Shown here piece by piece: positions 9,510-18,141 of a DNA stretch of 64,000 nt (its first letter is position 1; each line of letters begins with the position of its first letter). The translations under genes and the position numbers were made by a program. Below the pieces are notes generated by a model that was given only the letters and a program-made list of their open reading frames with translations, ran no database searches and had not been told where the DNA came from. The stretch spans positions 310,001 to 374,000 of the forward strand of contig JAOAPN010000014.1 in NCBI GenBank assembly GCA_025462885.1, given 5' to 3'. This DNA comes from Acidobacteriaceae bacterium (lineage in GTDB: Bacteria > Acidobacteriota > Terriglobia > Terriglobales > Acidobacteriaceae).

Positions 9510-10151
9510 TCAGACTCTGGGCTGATCCAGCTCTTGTTTATATGCAAAGTATGAGCCAACTGCGAACACCACCAAGAATAAGCCCATTGCGAGTTCTGCC
9601 ATCACAACAATACGGGCCGCAGGATGAATTGGATAGAAGTCGCCGTACCCCGCAGTGGTGATAGTTATCCAGCTGAAATAAAGCCAATCAAGCGGACTGA
9701 GTAGAAACCCCGAATGAATAGCCGCAGAAGGAACACTAAACCAATTTATCGGCATCACGTGGAAGAACGTTGCGAAACAGACGCTCACTTCGACGTAGCT
9801 CAGCCCTAAGAGGCGAAACCGATCACCACGTCTTAATTTTGACGGTTGATGACCTTCCTGATCAATCTTTTCGAGAGCGTCGTAGTAGAACGCGTAGAGG
9901 ATCTCAACCACGCGAGACATCGGCACCAAATATACGATCAGGAAGATAATGATACGGGCAGCCCAACTCTCGGTCGCCGAAAAAGGCTTCAACACAAACA
10001 GCAGAGCCAGATTGAGTGCCAAGAATGTACGGCTCCAACGTTTGATATCCCAACGAGGTTGGGCCTTCATGAAACGTGAGTCGAACAGGGCTCGGGTCGG
10101 CGCGAACGCAAGCCGCCAACCGAAACGCCAATTATGCGTGCGACGCTCCAT
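9510..10151 (-). CDS. Ion channel protein with K+-type pore loop
   Basis: A 213-residue membrane protein. The N-terminus is basic and cytoplasmic, followed by hydrophobic segments (TFLALNLALLFVL, IIIFLIVYLVPM, VSVCFATFF). Near the C-terminus a pore region carries TTAGYGDF, a potassium selectivity filter (TxGYGD) with one Ala insertion relative to TVGYGD, then a last helix (ELAMGLFLVVFAVG). This is the architecture of Ion_trans_2 channels. It is shorter than voltage-gated channels and has no visible regulatory RCK domain. The ATG at 10151 follows a GGGGGGAT stretch. Whether it belongs to the island or to the core chromosome is unclear. Physiological role unknown. Confidence 0.8.
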   Translation of the reverse strand: MERRTHNWRFGWRLAFAPTRALFDSRFMKAQPRWDIKRWSRTFLALNLALLFVLKPFSATESWAARIIIFLIVYLVPMSRVVEILYAFYYDALEKIDQEGHQPSKLRRGDRFRLLGLSYVEVSVCFATFFHVMPINWFSVPSAAIHSGFLLSPLDWLYFSWITITTAGYGDFYPIHPAARIVVMAELAMGLFLVVFAVGSYFAYKQELDQPRV

Positions 10152-10222
10152 CGATCCCCCCTAGAAGCTATTGCCGCCCATTGCAACGAAGCCGTCTAGC
10201 GTTTACCTAATCACAACTGAAT

Positions 10223-10639
10223 TCAGCTCAAATCAGCCGGTGGCAATTCGAGCGCCCCTTTTCGGTCAAGCAGCTTCTTAAGAATGACTCGCTCTCTAAT
10301 TTTGAACTCGAAGTCGTGTTGGTAGAGCGTGAGCATTTCTTTGTCCTTGAACGAACCTCCGAGAGGCTTCCTCCGCTCTGGTGCCTGGATGTACTTTCCA
10401 ACTGCTGCGTCGAAGCTGGCTAAGTCCTTCCAGATTCCGATATTGATATAGGTCGTGTACGCTTTGTCGGTGATGCTGAAGGTGTTGAACTTCGCATCCT
10501 CAGCTTCGACCGGTTGCGTGAGCACTTCCCGATAGAGTCCCGTATTGGGACTGATAGTCATTCGTTTCCACATCTCTTCGAAGGCCTGTTCGTTTTCGAT
10601 ACCTTTCTTGATTAACCAGTGAACCATGATTACTACCAT
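10223..10639 (-). CDS. Antibiotic-biosynthesis-monooxygenase-like dimeric ferredoxin-fold protein
   Basis: About 138 residues starting at ATG 10639, chosen because TTTTGGAG precedes it at proper spacing (a TTG further upstream lacks one). The pattern (VVIMVHWLIKKG, then a helix with FEEMWKRM, a strand with NTGLYREVL, and IGIWKDLASFDAAV) fits the ABM/Dabb ferredoxin-like fold, in which small dimers act on hydrophobic or quinone-like substrates or serve as heme-binding proteins. No specific substrate can be assigned. It shares strand with the flanking genes but has gaps of about 70-80 nt on each side, so co-transcription is uncertain. Confidence 0.6.
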   Translation of the reverse strand: MVVIMVHWLIKKGIENEQAFEEMWKRMTISPNTGLYREVLTQPVEAEDAKFNTFSITDKAYTTYINIGIWKDLASFDAAVGKYIQAPERRKPLGGSFKDKEMLTLYQHDFEFKIRERVILKKLLDRKGALELPPADLS

Positions 10640-10717
10640 AGGGTCTCCAAAAGATGGGATTCGCAACGATAATGACTTCTAGCGTCGAGTCGGGCGAATC
10701 AGTTCAGGACGCCTCGA

Positions 10718-12217
10718 TTAAACAAGAGCTTCTTCGATGGCCTTCTTTACCGATCTATATTCACTTGGCCCAAGATGGGTTTCTAAAACCGAGAACACTT
10801 TTTCCAAGGCATTCTGCACGGCCGCCTTGCAGTCGCCCGAATCCAATGTTTGATCAATGCTGCGTTGAACGGCATTTAACTGCTGTAACTGCGCTTTCAG
10901 CTTCGTCTGTGTTTCCGGTGTTGCGTCGGAGATGGCGTCCGCCATCTTGGAACGGAGATTCGCAAGTTTGGTCAACACGACGTGTTTGGCACTGACATCG
11001 TTTGTCCGAATCACCTTGTTTGCTTCCGCAGTGAACTTCGTTAGGTCCTTCTGTATCTTTTCGAGGCTTTGTTGTCTCTTCTTTGAATTGTCATAAGCTT
11101 TTTTACCGAGAGGCTTACATAACTCAAGAGCCAGTTCCTTTTTCACCTGCCGCCACGCCTCATTATCCTCAAACCCGTCCCGTCTGGCGTTTGGGATGAG
11201 AAGAGCAGGGCTAATGTGAACTTCGCCGACATAGTAGCTGTTGAAACGGGAGTAAGACTTATTCACCATCGTGAACAGCTCATCAAGGATTGTTGTCTTA
11301 TCTATAGCGATGTTCTTAACTCTGACGCGGAGTCCATGAACACTTTTGTCGTTCACGATCTCGCTTTGGTTCGTGTGCCCGACCCATGCCCACCATCTCC
11401 CGGAAGATCCTTTGAAGTACTCGATCCACTCGATCCTCTGCAGCGAATCACCTTTGCCAACAAAAGTATCTTTGTACGGCTTGTAAATCGGCTTCAACGT
11501 CAAAGCGGATGTGCCAAGAGAAAGGCGCGCTGTCTCAATGGCCCACGCTTTTTTACTCGCGTACTCTGCGATTGCTGGGCCCTTATCCCAGGAAGGCTCA
11601 AATTCCACCGGCGATGTCTCGGCAAGATACGTCCTCAAGTGACCGGCGTCTTTGAATACCTCGGGCGCAGCAGAAAGACCGATGAGACTGACTTCCATAA
11701 AGTGTGCGGACTTATCCGTAGATGGAAGCTGTTCGAAACTTACAGATGACTGAAGCAAGTCCACCAACTTCAACGTACCGTTATTCATACCATTCCGTAA
11801 CGCGACACAGTTGTACGCGACAGTGCTTTCAAAATCGTCCCCTTGGGCTTTTGTTCGGAACGTCAGTCTGTCGCAGAAGGCGATTCCGGCCAGGCGCCCG
11901 ATGCCGCGGAAACCTGCCTGCTTCTGTCGGTCTTTTTTTGACGCTCCAATGGACGTCAGTGTCTTATAAGCCGCGGATGCACCAACCCCAACGCCATTGT
12001 CATAGACTGTAATCTGGTCGCCGGCCGCAAGCGTCACTGTGATGCGTGCTTTTTCGTCCGTGATCAGCCTCTGCTGGACGGCGGACCGAAGCGCATCGAA
12101 TGCATTCTGCACGTATTCTCTTATGGCATTCTCGGACTCTCCGTACATGCCAGTCGTAAGCGACTCAAGGACATAGGAGCCGATATAGGGCTGTTGATCG
12201 ATGGCTGTCTCATTCAT
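10718..12217 (-). CDS. GHKL (Hsp90/MORC-like) ATPase, last gene of the leftward cassette operon
   Basis: A 499-residue protein starting at ATG 12217 (a TTG 15 nt upstream is less likely). The Bergerat ATP-binding fold is complete: N-box EYVQNAFD (34-41), DNGVG (73-77), and lid motif GFRGIGRLAG (102-111). A later PNARRDGFED block resembles the transducer region of MORC/HtpG proteins. The C-terminal 130 residues are helical and probably coiled-coil. It is clearly related to the 526-residue ATPase at 21997 (shared GFRG-GRLAG and PN-RRD blocks) although the two lie at opposite ends of the cassette. GHKL ATPases dimerise on ATP binding and act as clamps on clients or DNA. The 8-nt overlap with the PIN-like gene indicates coupled translation, so the two products probably act together. 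Confidence 0.82.
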   Translation of the reverse strand: MNETAIDQQPYIGSYVLESLTTGMYGESENAIREYVQNAFDALRSAVQQRLITDEKARITVTLAAGDQITVYDNGVGVGASAAYKTLTSIGASKKDRQKQAGFRGIGRLAGIAFCDRLTFRTKAQGDDFESTVAYNCVALRNGMNNGTLKLVDLLQSSVSFEQLPSTDKSAHFMEVSLIGLSAAPEVFKDAGHLRTYLAETSPVEFEPSWDKGPAIAEYASKKAWAIETARLSLGTSALTLKPIYKPYKDTFVGKGDSLQRIEWIEYFKGSSGRWWAWVGHTNQSEIVNDKSVHGLRVRVKNIAIDKTTILDELFTMVNKSYSRFNSYYVGEVHISPALLIPNARRDGFEDNEAWRQVKKELALELCKPLGKKAYDNSKKRQQSLEKIQKDLTKFTAEANKVIRTNDVSAKHVVLTKLANLRSKMADAISDATPETQTKLKAQLQQLNAVQRSIDQTLDSGDCKAAVQNALEKVFSVLETHLGPSEYRSVKKAIEEALV

Positions 12218-14072
12218 GGCTTGGGTCCTCAAAAAGCACTTCTAAATCAGTGGCGACTTTGCGAAGGTCAGTACGCAATATTCCGAGTCCGGCGCTTTTT
12301 TCCCAAGTCACGGATTTACTCCCCTCATATTCCGTAGAAAGCGCGCCGAGAGGAATCGTGAACTCGCGCGCGATCACTCGTAACAGTTCGTCGACAGTAC
12401 AGTGTCCACCAGGAAAGAACTTCAACAATTTGCGCTGGTCCGCGGCTGTTTGATCAAACACCTCGTTTGAAGCAACCGAAATGCTCGCCAGTGTTTGCAA
12501 AGGATCGATATCGTTCTGGAATTCGAAAACAACGGCAACCGACCCGAGTGCTGCTGTTGGCTTGGCAAGTAACCAGACATTTTCTGCTTCCAAGATCGTG
12601 TCAAGTCGTTCGAAAGCTGATGTTGCGTAGCTTTCGGTAGCGAGGGCAAAGACGCCTTGAGCCAAATCACCGCCAGGCGTGCGCCGAACTTCGTTCGAGT
12701 TGGAAAGATAAATACCAAGAAGCATCCCCAGATAAAGAGCGGATTGGCTGGACGCATGCGTCTGTCCTGCAGTCTGTAAGACCTCCGCCAACGAGTGCGA
12801 ACCAGGATAGACAGCAATCGCTCGAAAGAATGCCTTTCCTAATGCCGCTGCTTCGATGCCGCTGATAGTGGGCAGCAATTCTGGAAATGCTGTGGGCGAG
12901 ACAAAGCTCAGCACATCTTCCCTCTCTCCCCGTAAGAGAAGACGAAGGGCTTGCTTCAGCTGTTGGGATGGCACATTGAGCTTCAAGGAATGAAGAGTTA
13001 TGCTCGCTAGATCGGTCACGGCTGTTTCAGGCGGGCGCCGGATGCCGACAATATCCCAATTTGGAATTGGACTTTCATCTAACCCTCGCGGGTAAGCTGC
13101 GGCCACTAGGTACTTGGCGCTCTGCGGTTGCTCCATTTCAAGAAACAGAGCAAGGTTGCCGACGTTGATGACCTCCAGCTGGAGTATGCCTCGCTCACCG
13201 GCTTCAAAGGCCAGAAACGGATGTGGCAATTGAGCGTCGAATCCAGTCTGAGGCGTTCGCCCAAGAGGTTTTCCTTGATAGTTCTCAATTTTCGAAACGA
13301 CGTGCACCCAGTCCGTTTTGCAATCGTTCGTCAGAATGAGAACAGGATTTGAGTCCGCACGTGCAAGTACTTCACGCCAGAAAATGAAGTCACCAAATGA
13401 GTTCTCTTCTTTGGCTTGATCTTCGTACCCGGGTGGAATCCGGCCTTCCACGCGATGAAGGAATTCGGGTTTGACAGAAGCCACGATGTTCGTCGCATCT
13501 GTCCAGACACTGTGTGTATTGACGAACTCTCTGACCTCCGCTTCCGCATTGGAATAAGCCGGTTTCAGCGATTTCTGTAGAAACTGGCCTAGATTTTTGT
13601 TGACGATACCGACCGAATTTCTCAGTCCTTCGATCGCCGCGGCCTTGTTTGCGAAGTCCGTATCAGCGCACAAACTATCGTCGTAAGACTGGTCGACGAA
13701 GCGAACTACATCCTCAAGCATTTTTCTCTGATTGCCGACACGCTCCCTGATCTGATTGAGAACAGATTCTTCTCTCAGATGCCGGTAGAGTTCATGGGCG
13801 CACCATGTGGTCACGAAAACCCTTCCTGCCCGATCTGTTGCATCGCACCAATCTAAAAACTCGCGACGGGCGGTGGCGGAGATCTTGAGCAGCCACATCA
13901 AGAGAGACGTGTCAATGTAAATATTGAGCCGGGGTTCAACCAGCGCTGCACGCAACCGATTGTGGAATTCCGAGAATTTCAGTTCGCGTCCAGGAAGGGT
14001 GAGCCCTCTTCTCGCTATAACATTCGGGTTTTGCGCTGCCCCGCTACCTTGCTCAGCTGGCTGTGTCAGCAT
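12210..14072 (-). CDS. Large PIN-like domain protein
   Basis: About 620 residues from ATG 14072, which has AAGGA five bases upstream. Residues 50-255 fit a PIN-like ribonuclease fold: strand plus acidic residue in NIYIDTS (Asp54), VTTWCAHE (Glu93), FGDFIFWRE (Asp227), and LILTNDCKTDW (Asp249, Asp253). This acidic quartet is the expected metal site. The order and spacing resemble the bacterial PIN_8-type families found in defence loci. The last 350 residues have no domain I recognise. PIN enzymes usually cut RNA and some cut DNA. The gene lies 138 nt downstream of the helicase gene, with a TATATA stretch in between, so it and the GHKL ATPase may have their own promoter. Confidence 0.75.
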   Translation of the reverse strand: MLTQPAEQGSGAAQNPNVIARRGLTLPGRELKFSEFHNRLRAALVEPRLNIYIDTSLLMWLLKISATARREFLDWCDATDRAGRVFVTTWCAHELYRHLREESVLNQIRERVGNQRKMLEDVVRFVDQSYDDSLCADTDFANKAAAIEGLRNSVGIVNKNLGQFLQKSLKPAYSNAEAEVREFVNTHSVWTDATNIVASVKPEFLHRVEGRIPPGYEDQAKEENSFGDFIFWREVLARADSNPVLILTNDCKTDWVHVVSKIENYQGKPLGRTPQTGFDAQLPHPFLAFEAGERGILQLEVINVGNLALFLEMEQPQSAKYLVAAAYPRGLDESPIPNWDIVGIRRPPETAVTDLASITLHSLKLNVPSQQLKQALRLLLRGEREDVLSFVSPTAFPELLPTISGIEAAALGKAFFRAIAVYPGSHSLAEVLQTAGQTHASSQSALYLGMLLGIYLSNSNEVRRTPGGDLAQGVFALATESYATSAFERLDTILEAENVWLLAKPTAALGSVAVVFEFQNDIDPLQTLASISVASNEVFDQTAADQRKLLKFFPGGHCTVDELLRVIAREFTIPLGALSTEYEGSKSVTWEKSAGLGILRTDLRKVATDLEVLFEDPSHE

Positions 14073-14209
14073 TTGTATCCTTGTAACGTGCGGAGGGTTC
14101 AAGAACTAAAGGAGAATGGTGGAAGAGGGTGCAAATGCCAATATATAGTCTGCCCATCACAAGCGCGGAAACTGCAGGCTCCTCTTTTCTTCAGTTACGG
14201 TTCTGATGG

Positions 14210-15637
14210 CTATGGGAGAGCTGGTAACGGATCTACAAGCGCCCGAAGAATCTCGGGTTTTTGCAAAGCTAAATCTTCGGTGCTTATGGTGTCGACGTCG
14301 CCTTGCGTATATCGAGCGAGGCGGTGTTTCTGTTCGAGACTAAAATCAACAAATTCATCGATCGTTCCCTCTGCCATAAGCAACAGGATGTTGCATGGAC
14401 GCGTTTGAGATAAACGATGAATGCGGTCTTGCGATTGGAGGAAGTCAACGAGATTGAAGGTCCTGTCGACATAGATTGCTGTGCTTGCTTCTGTCAGGGT
14501 CAAACCTTCACGAGCGGCCGCTGGGTTTGCGATCAACAAGCGCACGCGAGCGTCCTTCCTGAACGCCCTCACGGAACGTTGCTTGGCAGCGCTGTCCATT
14601 CCGCCGTGAATACAGACGGGCTCCAGATGGGCGAAGCGCTTCCGCAAAGTGAAAATGTTCTCTACGAAGGAAGTCCAAATGATGGCCTTCTCGTTCGACT
14701 CGGAAAGATACCGAGGTAACAAATCGTCTAGCGCGGCGAATTTGGACGGTACTTCGGAATAGGATGCGTCGATTAGACCTGGATTCGATGCGAGCTGAGC
14801 TAGTCGAAGAAGTCTCGTTAAGATATTTTCCGCTTGGGTGAGAATTTCTTGCCCACTAAGGCTCGTTACCCAAAGAGCGAGAGACGCCCGAAGCTCTTCA
14901 TACATGTCTCGCTGGCGACCGCCCAGCTGCACAGGGATTCTGATGATGCTCTTAGTGGGAAGTTGAACTGATCCTTCCTTTTCCCGCCTTAGTGAGAGTT
15001 CTTGAATCCTCTCTCGCAACTCAGCCACCCTCGTGTAGCCTCCAGATGGTTGACAGTATCGGCTCTTGAAGTCATCGAAAGTCTCTCCCAGAGCTGCACC
15101 ACGATCAAGGAAGAAGTACTGCGACCATAGATCTTCCGGCTTATTGGCAACCGGTGTGCCGCTCATGATGTACCGTCTCGCTGCTAACGGGCTCAAGAGA
15201 TGAATCGATTGCGTGATGCGCGCCAACGGGGACTTGATGCGGTGGCTTTCATCAAGAACCAACGCCATGCGTTTGAAGCGCAAGAGAGCCTTGAGAGATG
15301 CGATCTCTGCACTCACGGCTTCGTAGTTGATTACATAAAATGCTGCCCTCAGGCTTTGAAAAGCGAGCCTGCGAACTTTTTTCCCAGAGCCAAAAAGCGC
15401 ATACGGTAGATCAGTGAATCGTTCAATTTCTTCTCCCCATGTTGGCTTAATGGTGTTTGGGCAGACGATCAAGGCACCGTCAATCTCATCAGCAGACTTC
15501 GCGGCGCAGATCGCATCCAGGAGTTGTCGGCTCTTGCCTAGACCCTGTTCGTCGAACAATGCTGCTGCGGTCCGGTCTTCGAGAAACTTCGATCCGACTT
15601 CTTGGTGAGGCAAAGCGGGTGGCGGCGTTTCACGCAT
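14210..15637 (-). CDS. SNF2-family helicase/translocase
   Basis: About 475 residues from ATG 15637. Both RecA-like lobes are present: Walker A FDEQGLGKS (28-36), motif II LVLDESH (126-132), motif III SGTP (159-162), and in lobe 2 the motif V segment AREGLTLTEA and motif VI SQDRIHRLSQ. This is the compact SNF2/RapA-like type, which moves on double-stranded DNA without strand separation. It has no fused nuclease or methylase, but the upstream gene encodes a small PD-(D/E)XK-like protein and overlaps it by 8 nt, suggesting a split helicase-nuclease. SNF2 subunits occur in several defence systems (DISARM, Dpd, Dnd accessory sets), but the surrounding gene set matches none of these. Confidence 0.9.
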   Translation of the reverse strand: MRETPPPALPHQEVGSKFLEDRTAAALFDEQGLGKSRQLLDAICAAKSADEIDGALIVCPNTIKPTWGEEIERFTDLPYALFGSGKKVRRLAFQSLRAAFYVINYEAVSAEIASLKALLRFKRMALVLDESHRIKSPLARITQSIHLLSPLAARRYIMSGTPVANKPEDLWSQYFFLDRGAALGETFDDFKSRYCQPSGGYTRVAELRERIQELSLRREKEGSVQLPTKSIIRIPVQLGGRQRDMYEELRASLALWVTSLSGQEILTQAENILTRLLRLAQLASNPGLIDASYSEVPSKFAALDDLLPRYLSESNEKAIIWTSFVENIFTLRKRFAHLEPVCIHGGMDSAAKQRSVRAFRKDARVRLLIANPAAAREGLTLTEASTAIYVDRTFNLVDFLQSQDRIHRLSQTRPCNILLLMAEGTIDEFVDFSLEQKHRLARYTQGDVDTISTEDLALQKPEILRALVDPLPALP

Positions 15638-16073
15638 ATGAGATTGACCTCTCTTCCACAAAACAATCAGGCACATGCATCCGGCGGACTTGTTTCGCAG
15701 CGATGAGGCCAACTTCAGCAAGCACTCTGTCTAGCGCCATCGATGCCGAGCGAGGCACCACTAGATATAGACGTGCGTGGTCACAACGAGTTCGACCCGT
15801 CATCCTGGCGTAGGAGAGCAGTTGCTGCTTCGTGTGGGTTGACTCAATATCACAGACTGTCTTGGCCTCGCCAAAGGCGAAGACACCATTCGAGGGAGAG
15901 AACGCAAATGCATCAGGACGAATTCCCGAAATGATGGGCGGATACTGGAGGCGTCGTTGGCAGTCAAACTGAGGCAAGGTGCCGTCATAAGCTACTGGCA
16001 AGAAGCCATCAGCTTGCATCTTTCGAAGGGCCCACATCACTAGAGTCTGATGAGTTGTTGAGGGACTAGGCAT
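15630..16073 (-). CDS. Small PD-(D/E)XK-like nuclease
   Basis: 147 residues from ATG 16073; the longer open frame upstream lies inside the ParB-like gene and is rejected. The core pattern is strand-Asp (GIRPDAF, Asp54), then FAFGEAK (Glu69, Lys71) followed by a helix with Gln-rich KQQLLSYAR. That is the D-(x)n-E-x-K signature of restriction-endonuclease-fold nucleases, with a Q in the following helix as in many family members. The C-terminal half is plain alpha/beta. It overlaps the upstream ParB-like gene by 8 nt and the downstream SNF2 gene by 8 nt, so the three are probably translated together. Cleavage activity is an inference from the motif. Confidence 0.72.
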   Translation of the reverse strand: MPSPSTTHQTLVMWALRKMQADGFLPVAYDGTLPQFDCQRRLQYPPIISGIRPDAFAFSPSNGVFAFGEAKTVCDIESTHTKQQLLSYARMTGRTRCDHARLYLVVPRSASMALDRVLAEVGLIAAKQVRRMHVPDCFVEERSISYA

Positions 16074-17082
16074 CAGTCTCCTCTCCCAGGCGCGAGACTG
16101 CATCGATGACTCTGCCAAGTTCTTCTTGGAGTGACTGCAGGATCGCTTTGCGCTCAGGGCTACCCGCAAGCTCCATCAATTCAGAGACCGTCATTCCTTC
16201 AAGACGGGCCCTTGCGCGTTCCATCGTTGCATAGAGTTCATGTTCTTCTGGGTTCTGGCGTTGAAGGAACTCATCGGCTGCAGAAAAGCCCACTACGTCC
16301 AGAAGACGTGTCGCTTCTTTCGAATCCAAGATCTTTGGTAAGCGACGAACCCGCACGCCAGTGTCGAGCCGCCCATCTCGTACCCATCGTGCAAATTTCT
16401 CTTTCAAGTCAGGCATGAGGTTCTCGTGTGTCTGAATTCGTCCATTCTTATAGAACTCGAGAAAGTACGAGAACTTGGACTTGTGTTCTGGGTCGCTGGG
16501 GTCCGACGTGATCGGAAAATACATCTCGTTCATGAAGTCGACAGCAGCCAGCTGTTGACGTACCTCTCGCGGCTCCATGCGATACCGCTCTGCTATCTCT
16601 TCTTCGATGAGCCCTCCGTCGATTAGGCCCTGCATCTGCAATGCTCTCTCATAGGGAGCCCATCCCCGCACAGCTCCAAGGTGAACCTCATTCAATAGAT
16701 CCTGGATGACTTGTTCCGGGGTGGACGGAGGAATCGCCCAAGCGGGCATGCGGGAGAAATTTTCGTCGTTTGGAAATTCTTCCTGCGCCGCTCGCATTGC
16801 CACCACTCGCCGATTGCCCTCAGCCACACGGCCGTCAGCTCGCACGAAAATTGGCTCCTGTACTCCTTTGGAAGCAATGATTGATCGTTTGAGCGCCTCA
16901 GTTTCCTCCTGACTGATCAAAAGAAGAGCGCAAGCGCTGTCGCTGCGTTCGAATTCAGAGAGTTGGCGCATCGAAAAACCGATACGAGGATTTTGGGGGT
17001 CGAGGAGAACCTGATTCGGATTGACCTCAACCAGCGTTAGTTCGATCGGATGTCCCTGGATGTTGCGCGTGTAAGTGGCCAT
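16066..17082 (-). CDS. ParB-like protein 1 (ParB/Srx N-domain plus HTH)
   Basis: 338 residues from ATG 17082, which has a strong AGGAG site. Residues 10-100 form the ParB/sulfiredoxin-like domain: LDPQNPRIG (28-36) and VAEGNRRVVAMRA (86-98), the GxRR nucleotide-binding box. Residues 140-185 contain a helix-turn-helix (EEIAERYRMEPREVRQQL). The C-terminal part is helical. It lacks the long linker and dimer domain typical of chromosomal ParB, and there is no parA neighbour, so chromosome partition is unlikely. It is the last of three tandem related genes and differs from the other two in having GNRR where they have GNCR. Likely a DNA-binding or nucleotide-dependent clamp component of the cassette. 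Confidence 0.8.
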   Translation of the reverse strand: MATYTRNIQGHPIELTLVEVNPNQVLLDPQNPRIGFSMRQLSEFERSDSACALLLISQEETEALKRSIIASKGVQEPIFVRADGRVAEGNRRVVAMRAAQEEFPNDENFSRMPAWAIPPSTPEQVIQDLLNEVHLGAVRGWAPYERALQMQGLIDGGLIEEEIAERYRMEPREVRQQLAAVDFMNEMYFPITSDPSDPEHKSKFSYFLEFYKNGRIQTHENLMPDLKEKFARWVRDGRLDTGVRVRRLPKILDSKEATRLLDVVGFSAADEFLQRQNPEEHELYATMERARARLEGMTVSELMELAGSPERKAILQSLQEELGRVIDAVSRLGEETDA

Positions 17083-17092
17083 AGCAGTTCTC

Positions 17093-18133
17093 CTAATTCT
17101 CGATTCCACAGAGCTCAACGAAATGCTCCAAAGACTCCTGCAATTCCAAGACGATTCTCTTGGCCTTAGGCCCTTTGGCTTTCCTTACGCGTTGAACATC
17201 GTCCATCTGTGCCTTCAGGAGCGCCTCAGTCATCTCGACCATGCGACGGAAGAGCTTCGATGTCAGAACAGGGTTGTCTTCTGCTAGAACCTTTTGAGCC
17301 GCTAAGAACCCTTCAGATGAGAGTGCCGCGAGCGCATCTGGATCTTCGATGATGGCCGGCAAATCTCGAACTTGAACTCCTTGGTCGAGCTTTCCGGTGC
17401 CGATCCAGTCAACGAATAGTTCCTCTGCACCCGGAGTCGCGGACATCCACTCTCGAAGTGGAGGCTTCTTGAAGAGTTCCTCAAAATAGCTAAACTTGCG
17501 GCTACTAGCCGGGCCAGGATACTTGGTTATGTATTTGGTTTTCATCATGTCGAACGCACGAACGAGCTGATTAACCTTAGACTTTGACATTCGGAGGCGC
17601 AGTGCAATTTCGTCTTGAACGAGAGCAAACTCGTTGTGCATCTTGTATACGTGCCCCGCCTTCTCAAACGGGGTCCAAGTGTTCTTGCCCGCCACATGCA
17701 TTTCGCCCAAAAGAATGGCTACATCGCGTTCACCGATGTCGGCCGGGAGAACACGTGCCGGGATTTGTTGCCAGCGGGCTTCCAATGGCTGGTTCTCCCG
17801 AAGCTTCCGGTAGACAACTGTACGGCAGTTGCCCTCTACAACTCTGCCGTCTTGCCGAACAATAATCCGCTCGATCAGCCCATGATTGATTAGGACTTGA
17901 CGATATAAATCGCGGACGTCTGAATCATCCCAAAGAAGCGCCTCCAGCTTGAGCTGGAGTTCACTGCCGAGATCGGAAGTTCCGACTGAAAAGGTATTGG
18001 CGATTCGCGGGTTGTAAGGATCAAGGGTCACTTGATCGAGCGGCAAGTCGATACTTTGGACTTGAACACGCTTTCCATCCAGCGTGATTTCGTCAACGAC
18101 GAGTGGGGCTGGATTATGCTCGATAGAGTTCAT
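17093..18133 (-). CDS. ParB-like protein 2
   Basis: 346 residues from ATG 18133 with an AGGTGA site. The ParB/Srx-type domain has LDPYNPRIA (38-46) and VVEGNCRTVVYR (98-109), followed by an HTH region (DEIALRLRMSKSKVNQLV) near residue 180. The GNCR version of the nucleotide box has Cys where canonical ParB has Arg. Length and domain order match its two neighbours, and sequence similarity suggests gene duplication. It starts 8 nt after the stop of ParB-like 3 and ends 10 nt before the start of ParB-like 1. No Walker ATPase is encoded nearby. Function inferred only from fold and context. Confidence 0.8.
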   Translation of the reverse strand: MNSIEHNPAPLVVDEITLDGKRVQVQSIDLPLDQVTLDPYNPRIANTFSVGTSDLGSELQLKLEALLWDDSDVRDLYRQVLINHGLIERIIVRQDGRVVEGNCRTVVYRKLRENQPLEARWQQIPARVLPADIGERDVAILLGEMHVAGKNTWTPFEKAGHVYKMHNEFALVQDEIALRLRMSKSKVNQLVRAFDMMKTKYITKYPGPASSRKFSYFEELFKKPPLREWMSATPGAEELFVDWIGTGKLDQGVQVRDLPAIIEDPDALAALSSEGFLAAQKVLAEDNPVLTSKLFRRMVEMTEALLKAQMDDVQRVRKAKGPKAKRIVLELQESLEHFVELCGIEN

Positions 18134-18141
18134 TTGTTCAC

